Assembly (NCBI RefSeq): GCF_900292075.1
Contig: NZ_OLMV01000002.1
Coordinates: forward strand, 496,001-560,000
Direction of reading: 5' to 3'
DNA length: 64,000 nucleotides
Origin: Microbacterium timonense
Lineage (GTDB): Bacteria > Actinomycetota > Actinomycetes > Actinomycetales > Microbacteriaceae
Shown here: piece by piece, positions 51,804 through 60,338 of the stretch
Position numbering within the stretch: the first letter of the stretch is position 1
Layout: each line of letters starts with the position of its first letter
Position numbers and translations under genes: made by a program
The notes under the pieces: model-generated
Told to the model about the DNA's origin: nothing
What the model saw: the letters and a program-made list of their open reading frames with translations, nothing else
Databases searched by the model: none

Positions 51804-52385
51804 CTACCGAGGTGACTCGGCGGTGGTGCGACCGAGTTGACGGAAGGTCACCGACCACCGGTCCGCGCGCACGGCGGGAATCGAGTGCTGCCACGTCCAC
51901 CGAGCCGCACCCGTGAGCGCGTAGGCCGAACGAGGGGCCAGCGGCTGCTCGAAGACGCGGCGCTCGCCACCGGCGGCCGTCCGCTGAAACCGCATCACAC
52001 AGGGCGAGCCGAGTGAGACGCCGACCACCACTCCGCCGAACGCCCGCACATCCTTGTGCCAGCTGATCGTCGCCCCCGGCGGGTAGAACGACACGAGCGC
52101 CTCGACGAAGCTCCGGGGATCGACGTCGCTGAACCGGGCCGCGGCCGCCCGCAGCGCCAGGAGGTACTCGGGGATCGGCGCGACCTCGGAGGTGGAGCGC
52201 GTGTCGAAGTCGTAACCCACGCCGAAGTGCGCGGTGCGCCGCCGCGAGGGAACGCCGTGCATCACCAGTGGCGTCACCTCCAGCTGGGCGAGTCGCTCGA
52301 GCAGCGCGGCTTCCTCCGCCTCCGAGATGAGGTCCTCGGCGTACTGCAGTCCCGAAGGCTGCTCGACCACTCCACGCATCGCCAT
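51804..52385 (-). CDS. AlkB-like 2-oxoglutarate/Fe(II) dioxygenase
   Basis: A 193-residue AlkB-family demethylase that repairs alkylated bases or modifies RNA or protein. Iron ligands His and Asp are in TISWHKDVRAFGG and the distal His in WTWQHSIPAVRADRWSVTFR, which also supplies the two Arg residues binding 2-oxoglutarate. FGVGYDFDTRS matches the substrate-lid region. ATG 52385 (MAMRG) is chosen, with MRG at 52379 as alternative. Confidence 0.85.
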   Translation of the reverse strand: MAMRGVVEQPSGLQYAEDLISEAEEAALLERLAQLEVTPLVMHGVPSRRRTAHFGVGYDFDTRSTSEVAPIPEYLLALRAAAARFSDVDPRSFVEALVSFYPPGATISWHKDVRAFGGVVVGVSLGSPCVMRFQRTAAGGERRVFEQPLAPRSAYALTGAARWTWQHSIPAVRADRWSVTFRQLGRTTAESPR

Positions 52386-52471
52386 GGGCCCAGTCTCCCG
52401 CGCGGGCCCGATGGCGCACACGGGTTGACGAGACGACGTTCCCGGGCAAGGCGGCGCATCGGCGTGATAGC

Positions 52472-52490
52472 GTGAGAAAACGTTTCCTGA
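52472..52490 (+). promoter_or_regulatory. LacI/cre-like operator before the sugar-acid operon
   Basis: GTGAGAAAACGTTTCCTGA ends 9 bp before ATG 52500 and abuts the AAGGAG ribosome site, so bound repressor would cover the very start of the message. Confidence 0.55.
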
Positions 52491-52499
52491 AGGAGTGAG

Positions 52500-53855
52500 A
52501 TGAGTCGTCGTCGGTATGCCCTCGTCGGCGCGGGACACCGCGCCCAGATGTACGTCGAGGCGATCACCGGTCGCTATTCCGACGAGGCCGAGCTCGTGGC
52601 CGTCTGCGAGCCGAACCCCGTGCGCGCCCGGTACCACGTCGACCGCGTCGTCGCGTCAGGCCATGCGGCGCCGACCGTCTACGGCCCCGACGACCTCGAG
52701 ACGATGATCCGCGACGAGCGCGTCGACCGCGTGGTGATCTGCGCCCGCGACGACCTGCACGCGCCCTTGATCGTGCGGTCCCTGGATGCCGGAGCCGACG
52801 TGGTCGTCGAGAAGCCGCTCACGATCGATGGGCCGAGCGCCGCGGCCATCGAGGACGCGATCGACCGCACCGGCCGCGAGGTCGTCATCACGTTCAACTA
52901 CCGGTACTCGCCCCGCAACTCCGCGCTCCGCCAGGTGATCCAGGACGGCACGATCGGCGAGGTGACCTCGGTCGACTTCTCCTGGGTGCTCGACACCAAG
53001 CACGGGGCCGACTACTTCCGGCGCTGGCACCGCGAGAAGGAGCACTCGGGCGGGCTCCTCGTGCACAAGGCGAGCCACCACTTCGACCTCGTCAACTGGT
53101 GGATCCGCTCCGCCCCGCGCCGTGTGTTCGCCTCGGGCGGGCTGCGGTTCTACGGCGCCGCGAACGCCGCGGCCCGCGGCATCCACGACCGTCCCGCCCG
53201 CGGCACGCACGACGGCGGCGACGCCTTCGAGCTCGACCTCCGCGACGACGCCCGCCTGAAGGCGCTGTACCTGGATGCCGAGCAGCACGACGGGTACCTG
53301 CGGGACCGCGACGTGTTCGGCGACGGCATCACGATCGAAGACAATCTCGCCCTCGTCGTCGACTACGCCTCCGGCGCGACGCTCAGCTACTCACTCAACG
53401 CCCACTCTCCGTGGGAGGGCTACCGCGTCGCGGTCAACGGCACTCACGGCCGCGCCGAGCTCGAGGTCGTCGAGCGCGGCGCGGTGCTGGCAGACGAGGG
53501 CCTCCACCCCGTGATCGACCCGTCCGCCGTCGACGCCGGACCCTCGGGATCGCTGCGACCCGAAGGCGAGCGCCTCCTCGTGCAGCGGCACTGGGAGGCG
53601 GCATACGAGGTGCCGATCACGAGCACCGGTGACGGCCACGGCGGTGGCGACGCCCTGCTGCTGGCCGACGTCTTCGAAGGACCCGGCGAGGACCCGCTGT
53701 CCCGCCCGGCCGACTGGCGCGACGGCGTCCGGTCCATCGCGGTCGGCATCGCGGGCAACCGATCGCTGGAGACGGGCCTGCCCGTGCAGGTCGCCGATCT
53801 CGGCATCCGCTTCCTCGCGGCCGACGGCGCAGCGGCGCCGCGCATCGGATCATGA
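52500..53855 (+). CDS. Gfo/Idh/MocA family oxidoreductase
   Basis: A 451-residue dehydrogenase, longer than the family's usual 330-390. Rossmann start RYALVGAGHRAQMYVEAITG, EKP motif VVVEKPLTIDGPSAAAIED, and FNYRYSPRNSALRQVIQDG. The catalytic region is GGLLVHKASHHFDLVNWWI with a Lys/His pair. First gene of a five-gene operon whose junctions all overlap by 4 bp. It probably oxidises a sugar or uronic-acid-type substrate (inference). Confidence 0.86.
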   Translation: MSRRRYALVGAGHRAQMYVEAITGRYSDEAELVAVCEPNPVRARYHVDRVVASGHAAPTVYGPDDLETMIRDERVDRVVICARDDLHAPLIVRSLDAGADVVVEKPLTIDGPSAAAIEDAIDRTGREVVITFNYRYSPRNSALRQVIQDGTIGEVTSVDFSWVLDTKHGADYFRRWHREKEHSGGLLVHKASHHFDLVNWWIRSAPRRVFASGGLRFYGAANAAARGIHDRPARGTHDGGDAFELDLRDDARLKALYLDAEQHDGYLRDRDVFGDGITIEDNLALVVDYASGATLSYSLNAHSPWEGYRVAVNGTHGRAELEVVERGAVLADEGLHPVIDPSAVDAGPSGSLRPEGERLLVQRHWEAAYEVPITSTGDGHGGGDALLLADVFEGPGEDPLSRPADWRDGVRSIAVGIAGNRSLETGLPVQVADLGIRFLAADGAAAPRIGS

Positions 53856-54802
53856 GCCGCATCGTCGTCACGGGCGGCGCCGGGCGCCTGGGCCGCAGTC
53901 TCGTCGCCGGACTCGCCGACGCCGGCCATGAACTGGTCTCGCTCGACCGCGCCGTCTCGGACGCCGGCGAGCTGCAGGGCGTGGAGCAGATCGCGGTGGA
54001 CCTGACCGACACGGATGCCGCCACCCGCGCGATCTCCGACGCTCGCGCCGACGCGCTCATCCATCTGGCCGCGATCGCCGTGCCGTTCAGCGCGCCCGAG
54101 GAGGTGATCCTCCGCACGAATGCCGCCATGGCGCTCGGCGTGCTGTCGGCGGGCGTCGCGGCCGGCATACCGAGGATCGTCACCGCATCGAGCCCGACCG
54201 TCCTCGGCTACGGCGCGCCGACCGGCTGGCTCCCCGAGCGGTTGCCGCTGGATGAGACCACGCCGGCGAAGCCGTGGAACGCCTACGCCCTGTCGAAGCT
54301 CCTCGCCGAGCAGACGATCGCGATGCTCGCACGGCAGACGGGCGACAGCACGCGATTCGCCGCGTTCCGCCCGTGCTACGTCATCGCCCCTGAGGAGTGG
54401 CGCGGCGCTCTCACCCAGCAGGGCCACACCGTCCGGGAGCGCCTGGACGATCCGGCGCTGTCGGCGCCGGCCCTGTTCAACTACGTCGACGCGCGGGACG
54501 TGGCCACCTTCATCGACACCCTGCTGCTGGCCCTGCCCGAGATCCCCAACGCGGAGGTGTTCTTCGTCGGCGCCGACGACGCGCTCGCCCGCCGGCCGCT
54601 TGCCGAGCTGCTGCCGCGCTTCGTGCCGGGAACCGAGGGACTGGCCGCAGGCCTCACCGGCAGCGCGCCGGCGTTCTCGAACGCCAAGGCCCGCAGGGTG
54701 CTCGGCTGGCGGCCCGTGCATACCTGGCGCGGTGAGCTCGGCGAGGCCGCACCCGAGACCTCCTCCTTCCCCGATCCCGCCCGAAAGGACGTGCTGGCGT
54801 GA
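53852..54802 (+). CDS. NAD-dependent epimerase/dehydrogenase, possible uronate dehydrogenase
   Basis: A 316-residue extended short-chain dehydrogenase. Glycine motif IVVTGGAGRLGRSLVAGL; active-site Ser in VTASSPTVLGYG; Tyr-xxx-Lys in NAYALSKLLAEQ. Uronate dehydrogenases (NAD oxidation of D-galacturonate or D-glucuronate to the aldarolactone) share this fold, and the next three genes fit aldarate catabolism, so I lean to that role. It is longer than typical Udh (about 270), so a sugar epimerase remains possible. Confidence 0.75.
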   Translation: MSRIVVTGGAGRLGRSLVAGLADAGHELVSLDRAVSDAGELQGVEQIAVDLTDTDAATRAISDARADALIHLAAIAVPFSAPEEVILRTNAAMALGVLSAGVAAGIPRIVTASSPTVLGYGAPTGWLPERLPLDETTPAKPWNAYALSKLLAEQTIAMLARQTGDSTRFAAFRPCYVIAPEEWRGALTQQGHTVRERLDDPALSAPALFNYVDARDVATFIDTLLLALPEIPNAEVFFVGADDALARRPLAELLPRFVPGTEGLAAGLTGSAPAFSNAKARRVLGWRPVHTWRGELGEAAPETSSFPDPARKDVLA

Positions 54803-55698
54803 ACTTCGACGGCATCCTCTTCTTTCCCGTCACCCCGTTCGACGCCGCCGACCGCGTCGACGAGGACCTCCTGCGACAGCACGTGGGCACCACCCTGGCG
54901 CACGCTCCCGGCGGCGTGTTCCCCGCGTGTGGGACGGGAGAGTTCCACGCGCTGTCCACCGACGAGGCCGTCCGCGTCGTGCAGATCGCCACCGAGACCG
55001 TGGCGGGCCGCGTGCCGGTGGTCGCGGGCACCGGTGGGCCCCTCGGCCACGCGACCGCGCTCGCTCGTGCCGCCGCCGACGCCGGCGCCGATGCGCTGCT
55101 CGTGCTGCCGCCGTACCTGGTGGGCGGTCCGCAGGCGGGCCTCGTGGCCTACGTCGAAGCAGTGGCGGCGGCATCCGATCTGCCCGTCGTGATCTATCAC
55201 CGCGCCAACGCCCAGTACTCCGTGGAGTCCGTGCGGCGCCTGGCGCAGAACCCGAAGGTCGTCGGCTTCAAGGACGGCGTCGGCGATGTCGGGCTGGCGC
55301 AGCAGATCGTGCGTGCGGTGGCGGCCGAAGGACGCGACGACTTCGCCTTCTTCAACGGCCTGCTCACCGCGGAGCTCACGCAGGGCGCGTACCGCGGCAT
55401 CGGCATCCCGCTGTACTCCTCGGCGGCGTTCGCGATGATCCCCGAGGTCGCCGACGCGTACTACCGCGCGTACGTCAGCGGTGACGAGGCGCGCCGCACC
55501 CAGCTGCTCGACGGGTTCTACTCGCCGCTGGTGCAGCTGCGCGACCAGACGCCCGGCTTCGGCGTGTCGCTCATCAAGACGGGGCTCAGGCTGGGCGGGC
55601 TGCCGGTCGGCTCCGTGCGTGCGCCGCTGGTCGACCCGACGCGCGCGCAGGAGACGCGCCTGGCCGAGATCCTCGAGGCCGGGCGAGCACTGCTATGA
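54799..55698 (+). CDS. 5-dehydro-4-deoxyglucarate dehydratase-like protein
   Basis: A 299-residue DapA/KdgD-family TIM barrel that dehydrates and decarboxylates 5-keto-4-deoxyglucarate to 2-oxoglutarate semialdehyde. The start GILFFPVTPFDAADRVDED and the ACGTGEFHALSTDEA loop are typical of KdgD. The Schiff-base Lys158 lies in KVVGFKDGVGD and the catalytic Tyr133 in PVVIYHRANAQYS. GTG start in a 4-bp overlap. The enolase-superfamily and semialdehyde dehydrogenase genes that follow support the assignment. Confidence 0.87.
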   Translation: MNFDGILFFPVTPFDAADRVDEDLLRQHVGTTLAHAPGGVFPACGTGEFHALSTDEAVRVVQIATETVAGRVPVVAGTGGPLGHATALARAAADAGADALLVLPPYLVGGPQAGLVAYVEAVAAASDLPVVIYHRANAQYSVESVRRLAQNPKVVGFKDGVGDVGLAQQIVRAVAAEGRDDFAFFNGLLTAELTQGAYRGIGIPLYSSAAFAMIPEVADAYYRAYVSGDEARRTQLLDGFYSPLVQLRDQTPGFGVSLIKTGLRLGGLPVGSVRAPLVDPTRAQETRLAEILEAGRALL

Positions 55699-56882
55699 CG
55701 CGAGCACAGCCGACCGCAGACGCCGAGCCGGGTGTCGACGCGACGATCACCGCCTTCGACGCCCGGCTCCTCCGCGTGCCGCTGACGCGCCCGTGGGGAG
55801 CGGACGTGACGTCGGTCGGTGTCGTCGCGACCCACGTCATCCGCTCGGACGGCGCCGAGGGCTGGGGCTTCTCGTGGACCCCGCAGATCGGCGCCGAAGC
55901 CGTGCACGCGCTGCTGACGCACGACATCGCGCGGTTCGCGATCGGGCGGTCCGCCGACCCCGGCTCGGAGTGGCTCCCGCTCTGGCAGCACCTCCACGAG
56001 GCCGGGGGCGGGGGCCTCACCACGATCGCGATGGCGGGCCTGAACCTCGCGCTGTGGGATGCCGCAGCACGGGCCGCCGGCACGTCGCTCACCGGATTCC
56101 TCGGGGCGCAGCGCGACAGCGTCACCGCGTACGGCTCCGGCGTCAACCTGCACTATCCGCTCGATGAGCTGGTGGCACAGGTGCACCGGTGGGTGGACGC
56201 CGGTTTCGACGCCGTCAAGGTCAAGGTCGGCAAGCCCGACGTCGCCGAGGACCTCGACCGCCTGCGGGCGGTGCGCGAAGTGCTCGGCCCCGACCGCGCG
56301 CTCATGATCGACGCCAACCAGCGGTGGGACCTCGACCGCGCCACGCGCGCACTCGATGTGCTCGCCGAGGTGTCGCCGGCCTGGATCGAAGAGCCCCTGC
56401 GCGCCGATGATCTGTACGGCCACCTCGAGCTGGCGGGGCGGCTCGCCGGCTCCAGCGGCATTCCCATCGCCGTCGGCGAGAACCTCCACAACGTGTACCG
56501 CTTCGACGACTACCTCCGCACGGGTGCGGCGCAGATCGTGCAGCCCAACGTCGTGCGGGTCGGCGGCATCACCCCGTTCCTCGGCATCGCGGCGATCGCC
56601 GCCGAGTACGGCGCCTCGCTCCACCCCCACCTGCTGCCGGAGCTCTCGGGCCAGCTCGCTCTGTGCCTGCGGCCCGTGCCGGGCGTTCCCGCGCCTATGG
56701 TCGAGGATGTCGAGGATGCCGGCTTCGGCCCGCTCGGCGCCCTCGACGGCCCATCGCCCGTGCGCATCGCCGACGGAACCCTGACCGAAACGCCCCACGC
56801 CGGCCTCGGCATCCGCTTCACCCCGGTCGTCGAGCGAACGAAGCGAGCCGAAACGCCCCCGAAGTCCCCGGAGATCCCATGA
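55695..56882 (+). CDS. mandelate racemase/muconate lactonizing-type dehydratase
   Basis: A 395-residue enolase-superfamily enzyme, likely an aldonate/aldarate dehydratase. Base region FDAVKVKVGK (Lys175, Lys177). Metal ligands are Asp206 (MIDANQRWD), Glu232 (AWIEEPL) and Glu262 (VGENLHN), with the opposite base in LHPHLLPE (His310/His312, Glu316). The position usually Asp in the His-Asp dyad reads Asn (IVQPNVVRVGG). The last about 17 residues (VVERTKRAETPPKSPEIP) are encoded by a palindromic repeat and are probably a non-conserved tail. Confidence 0.87.
   Translation: MTRAQPTADAEPGVDATITAFDARLLRVPLTRPWGADVTSVGVVATHVIRSDGAEGWGFSWTPQIGAEAVHALLTHDIARFAIGRSADPGSEWLPLWQHLHEAGGGGLTTIAMAGLNLALWDAAARAAGTSLTGFLGAQRDSVTAYGSGVNLHYPLDELVAQVHRWVDAGFDAVKVKVGKPDVAEDLDRLRAVREVLGPDRALMIDANQRWDLDRATRALDVLAEVSPAWIEEPLRADDLYGHLELAGRLAGSSGIPIAVGENLHNVYRFDDYLRTGAAQIVQPNVVRVGGITPFLGIAAIAAEYGASLHPHLLPELSGQLALCLRPVPGVPAPMVEDVEDAGFGPLGALDGPSPVRIADGTLTETPHAGLGIRFTPVVERTKRAETPPKSPEIP
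56825..56855 (+). repeat. family D repeat inside the end of a coding gene
   Basis: GGTCGTCGAGCGAACGAAGC and the following GAGCCGAAACG match the 20779-20809 element in 27 of 31 bases. It supplies the C-terminal codons of the dehydratase and lies 24 bp before the next gene's start. Confidence 0.8.
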
Positions 56883-58324
56883 CCACGACTGTTGGAGAAC
56901 TCGACGCTCTCGCGACGGCTGCGGCGGCAGCCGCCCCCATCTGGCGAGCCTCGGACGCCGCGACCCGCGCCGCGTGGCTGCGCGCCGCCGCCGACGCTCT
57001 GGACGCGCACGCCGAGGAGCTCGTCACGACCGCCGATGAGGAGACCCGCCTGGGCCAGGCCCGCCTCCGGGGCGAGGTCGCCCGCACGACGGGGCAGCTG
57101 CGCCTGTTCGCGACGGTCGTCGAAGAGGGTTCGTACCTCGAGCTCACCGTCGACGATGCGGATCCGACGGCGACGCCACCCCGCCCCGACCTGCGGCGCA
57201 TGCTGGTGGGGGTCGGACCCGTCGCGGTGTTCTCGGCCTCGAACTTCCCCTTCGCGTTCTCGGTGGCAGGCGGCGACACGGCTTCGGCGCTCGCGGCCGG
57301 GAACCCGGTCATCGTGAAGGCGCACTCGGGGCACCCGCGGCTGTCGGAGCGGACGGCCGCGATCGTGTCCGCTGCGCTGACCGCGGCCGGTGCGCCGCAG
57401 GGATCCCTCGCGCTCATCGAAGGCCGTGAAGCGGGCAACGCGCTGGTGCAGCATCCGGTCATCCAGGCCGCCGGGTTCACCGGGTCGCTCAGCGGCGGCC
57501 GCGCGCTGTTCGACCTCGCCGCCGGCCGCCCCGACCCCATCCCGTTCTACGGCGAGCTCGGCTCGGTGAACCCCGTCGTGCTCACCGCAGCCGCCGTGGC
57601 GGAGCGCGGCGAGGAGCTCGCGCAAGGCCTCGTCGGCTCGTTCACCCTGGGCGTCGGACAGTTCTGCACGAAGCCGGGCGTTGTCTTCGTCCCCGAGGGC
57701 GCCGGGTTCGAAGGCCTCGTCGCGCGGTTCGCGGCGGGAGCCGCGGGCGGTCCCCTGCTCACCGACCGCATCACGTCGGCCTTCCCGTCGGGGATCGAGC
57801 ACCTGGAATCGGACCCGTCGGTCGCCGTCGTGGCCCGTGGTCTTCCGGCCGAGTCCGGGTCGGCGCAGCCCATCGTGCTGTCGACGGATGCCGCGGCCGT
57901 CGCCGCCCGTCCTGGAACGCTCCTCGAGGAGTGCTTCGGGCCGGTCACGCTGCTCGTGCGCTACTCCTCGCCCGATGAGCTGCACGCCGCGCTGGAGGCG
58001 GTGCCCGGCTCGCTCACCGCGACGCTGCACTCCGAGCCGTCCGACGATGTCGCGGCGGTGCGGGAGGTGCTCGTCCGCAAGGCCGGCCGGCTGCTCTTCG
58101 CCGGGTGGCCGACGGGTGTCGCGGTCACCTGGTCGCAGCAGCACGGCGGCCCGTGGCCCGCCACCACGTCGCTGCACACGTCGGTGGGCGCCACGGCGAT
58201 CCGCCGCTTCCTGCGGCCGGTGGTGTTCCAGGACGCCCCGCCGGCGCTGCTGCCCGACGTGCTGCGCGACGAGACGCTCGCGACGCTGCCCCACCGCCGC
58301 AACGGCGTGCTGCGCGTGCCCTGA
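56879..58324 (+). CDS. 2-oxoglutarate semialdehyde dehydrogenase (NADP)
   Basis: A 481-residue aldehyde dehydrogenase of the ketoglutarate-semialdehyde type. Cofactor region GVGPVAVFSASNFPFAFSVA; general base Glu226 in FYGELGSVNPVV; nucleophile Cys263 in GVGQFCTKPGVVF; C-terminal LEECFGPVTLLVRY. It would oxidise the product of the KdgD-like enzyme to 2-oxoglutarate, connecting the operon to the TCA cycle. Last gene of the overlapping operon. Confidence 0.9.
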   Translation: MTTTVGELDALATAAAAAAPIWRASDAATRAAWLRAAADALDAHAEELVTTADEETRLGQARLRGEVARTTGQLRLFATVVEEGSYLELTVDDADPTATPPRPDLRRMLVGVGPVAVFSASNFPFAFSVAGGDTASALAAGNPVIVKAHSGHPRLSERTAAIVSAALTAAGAPQGSLALIEGREAGNALVQHPVIQAAGFTGSLSGGRALFDLAAGRPDPIPFYGELGSVNPVVLTAAAVAERGEELAQGLVGSFTLGVGQFCTKPGVVFVPEGAGFEGLVARFAAGAAGGPLLTDRITSAFPSGIEHLESDPSVAVVARGLPAESGSAQPIVLSTDAAAVAARPGTLLEECFGPVTLLVRYSSPDELHAALEAVPGSLTATLHSEPSDDVAAVREVLVRKAGRLLFAGWPTGVAVTWSQQHGGPWPATTSLHTSVGATAIRRFLRPVVFQDAPPALLPDVLRDETLATLPHRRNGVLRVP

Positions 58325-58367
58325 CGTCACGGCGTGTGAGCGGTGCTCAGCCGTCGTCGAGCGATGC

Positions 58368-59477
58368 TCAGCGGTCGTGAACCGTCTGCGCCAGCTGCGC
58401 GCCCGCCTCTTGCAGCCAGCGCGCGGCATCGGCCATCGCTGCCGCGGCCGACCCGGCGAGCTCGGTGAGCGCGGCGGTCGCCGCGAACGTCGACACATCG
58501 GCATCCGGCGCGACCCGCCCGGCGACGAGCGCCACCGGCACCCCGAGGGCGGTGGCGAGCGCCGAGACATGAGCGGGGACTTTGCCGGCGGCCGACTGCC
58601 CGTCGAACGACCCCTCCCCCGTGACGACGATGGCGGCATCGGCGAGGGCGGAGGGCAGTCCGACGAGCTCCGCTACGGCTGCGGAGCCGGGAACGAGCGT
58701 CGCACCCCACGCCAGCAGTGCAAACCCCGTGCCGCCCGCAGCACCCGCCCCCGCGGCATCCGGATCCGCTCCGACGACCGCCGCCAGCCGGGCGAGCCCG
58801 GCATCGAGGGCCGCGATGTCTGCCGCCGTCGCGCCCTTCTGCGGGCCGAAGACGGCCGCCGCGCCGCGACTGCCGAGAAGCGGATTGGTGACGTCGGTGA
58901 GCACCGTGGCCCCGCCGGGCGGAAGGGTCGCAAGGCCGGAGAGGTCGGCCGAGGCGATGTCGGCCAGTCCGCGGCCGCCGGCACGGACGGGCCGGCCGGC
59001 GTCGTCGGCGAAGAGGGCTCCGAGGGCGGTGAGCATGCCCGTGCCGCCGTCCGTCGAGGAGCTGGACCCGATGCCGAGCACCAGCCGCGAGACGCCATGG
59101 TCCAGCGCCGCGGCGATCGCCTCGCCGAAGCCGCGCGTGTCCGCATCGAGGGGGCGCAGCCGCGGCGGCGTGCCCAGGAGTTCGATGCCGCTCGTGCCGG
59201 CCAACTCCACGACGCCCGTGCCGTCGGGCAGGAGCAGCCAGGATGCCTCCACCTGCGCCCCTTCGGGGCCGGTGACCCGGATCGGCATGCGGCGCGCACC
59301 GGGCACCGCGGCGGCGAAGGCGTCGACGGTGCCCTCACCTCCGTCGGCCATCGGCCGCAGGCGTACCTCGTCGCCGGGTCGCGCCTTCCGCCATCCGTCG
59401 GCGAGCGCTGCCGCCGCCGCCGCCGCCCCGATGGTGCCTTTGAAGGAGTCGGGGGCGATCACGACGGTGGGGGCCAT
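58368..59477 (-). CDS. glycerate kinase (GarK type)
   Basis: A 369-residue glycerate 2-kinase. The family start VVIAPDSFKGTIGAAAAAAA, the MADGGEGTVDAFAA motif, LGIGSSSSTDGGTGMLTALG and IVVTGEGSFDGQSAAGKVPA are all present. It phosphorylates D-glycerate to 2-phosphoglycerate, the usual end of aldarate catabolism through tartronate semialdehyde. Convergent with the sugar-acid operon and 43 bp from its end, so function may be linked though transcription is not. Confidence 0.93.
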   Translation of the reverse strand: MAPTVVIAPDSFKGTIGAAAAAAALADGWRKARPGDEVRLRPMADGGEGTVDAFAAAVPGARRMPIRVTGPEGAQVEASWLLLPDGTGVVELAGTSGIELLGTPPRLRPLDADTRGFGEAIAAALDHGVSRLVLGIGSSSSTDGGTGMLTALGALFADDAGRPVRAGGRGLADIASADLSGLATLPPGGATVLTDVTNPLLGSRGAAAVFGPQKGATAADIAALDAGLARLAAVVGADPDAAGAGAAGGTGFALLAWGATLVPGSAAVAELVGLPSALADAAIVVTGEGSFDGQSAAGKVPAHVSALATALGVPVALVAGRVAPDADVSTFAATAALTELAGSAAAAMADAARWLQEAGAQLAQTVHDR

Positions 59478-59541
59478 GCGTTCATTCTCCTCGGGGTGGG
59501 GCTGCGGCTCGTCGGGGGAAGCGGGGCGGGCCGCGTTGACC

Positions 59542-59562
59542 GTGCGGAAAGCGCTATCCTGC
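59542..59562 (+). promoter_or_regulatory. LacI/cre-like operator before the ThuA gene
   Basis: GTGCGGAAAGCGCTATCCTGC ends 6 bp before ATG 59568, in the divergent region shared with glycerate kinase. Confidence 0.55.
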
Positions 59563-59567
59563 GGATC

Positions 59568-60269
59568 ATGGTAACCATGGATCGCGCGCACGCACCGTCC
59601 GCACCACCCCGGGCCGTGATCGCCAGCGGGACTGGACGCTACGCCGACCCGTGGCATCCGTTCCCCGCGACGTCGCGCCGCATCGCCGGGGCGCTGCGCG
59701 CCGACGGCTGGGAGGTGACGGTCGACGACGACGTCGACCACGCGCTGGCCCGCCTCGACGGCGTCGACCTCCTCGTGGTGAACGCCGGCGACCCGTGGCG
59801 CGACGGCGACACGCCGCTCGAGCACCGCCGCGACGCCGACGCCGACGCGGGGCTGCGTTCGGCGATCGCCCGCGGGATCGGCATCCTCGCGGTGCACGCG
59901 GCCCTCGCCACGCTGCGCGACCACCCCGCGTGGCGCGAAGCCATCGGCGGCGCCTGGGAGCCCGGACGCTCGTGGCACCCGCCGATCGCCGAGGTTCGCG
60001 TGCCCGTGGTCGACCCCGGCCACCCGATCACCGCCGGGTCGTCCGGATTCGACGTCTTCGACGAGCGCTACAGCGACCTGGCTGTCGACGATGACGTCCG
60101 CGTGCTCGCGGTGCACGAGGTGGACGGCGTGCGACATCCCGCCGTGTGGGTGCGTGAAGAGCCGACGCGCGCGGTCGTGTCATCGCTCGGCCACGACGAG
60201 CGCGCCTACGACTCGCCCGAGCTCGTCGCCCTGCTGCAGCGTGCCGCGCGGTGGGCGGCGCGCGTCTGA
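59568..60269 (+). CDS. ThuA-domain protein
   Basis: A 233-residue ThuA-like (glutamine-amidotransferase-fold) protein. Visible blocks are AVIASGTGRYADPWHPFPAT, DGVDLLVVNAGDPWRDGDTP and GIGILAVHAALATLRDHPAW (a His replaces the amidotransferase Cys, as usual in ThuA), with a C-terminal DVFDERYSDL. ThuA with a Gfo/Idh partner (ThuB) handles 3-keto disaccharides in rhizobia; here three Gfo/Idh genes lie within 23 kb. A second ATG at 59577 is possible. Confidence 0.82.
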   Translation: MVTMDRAHAPSAPPRAVIASGTGRYADPWHPFPATSRRIAGALRADGWEVTVDDDVDHALARLDGVDLLVVNAGDPWRDGDTPLEHRRDADADAGLRSAIARGIGILAVHAALATLRDHPAWREAIGGAWEPGRSWHPPIAEVRVPVVDPGHPITAGSSGFDVFDERYSDLAVDDDVRVLAVHEVDGVRHPAVWVREEPTRAVVSSLGHDERAYDSPELVALLQRAARWAARV

Positions 60270-60338
60270 GGAGGCCGGCCGGAGCGGGCAGAATGGTACG
60301 CGCGCCGCTCGGCGCACGCCCTCGACCCCCGGAGTGAC

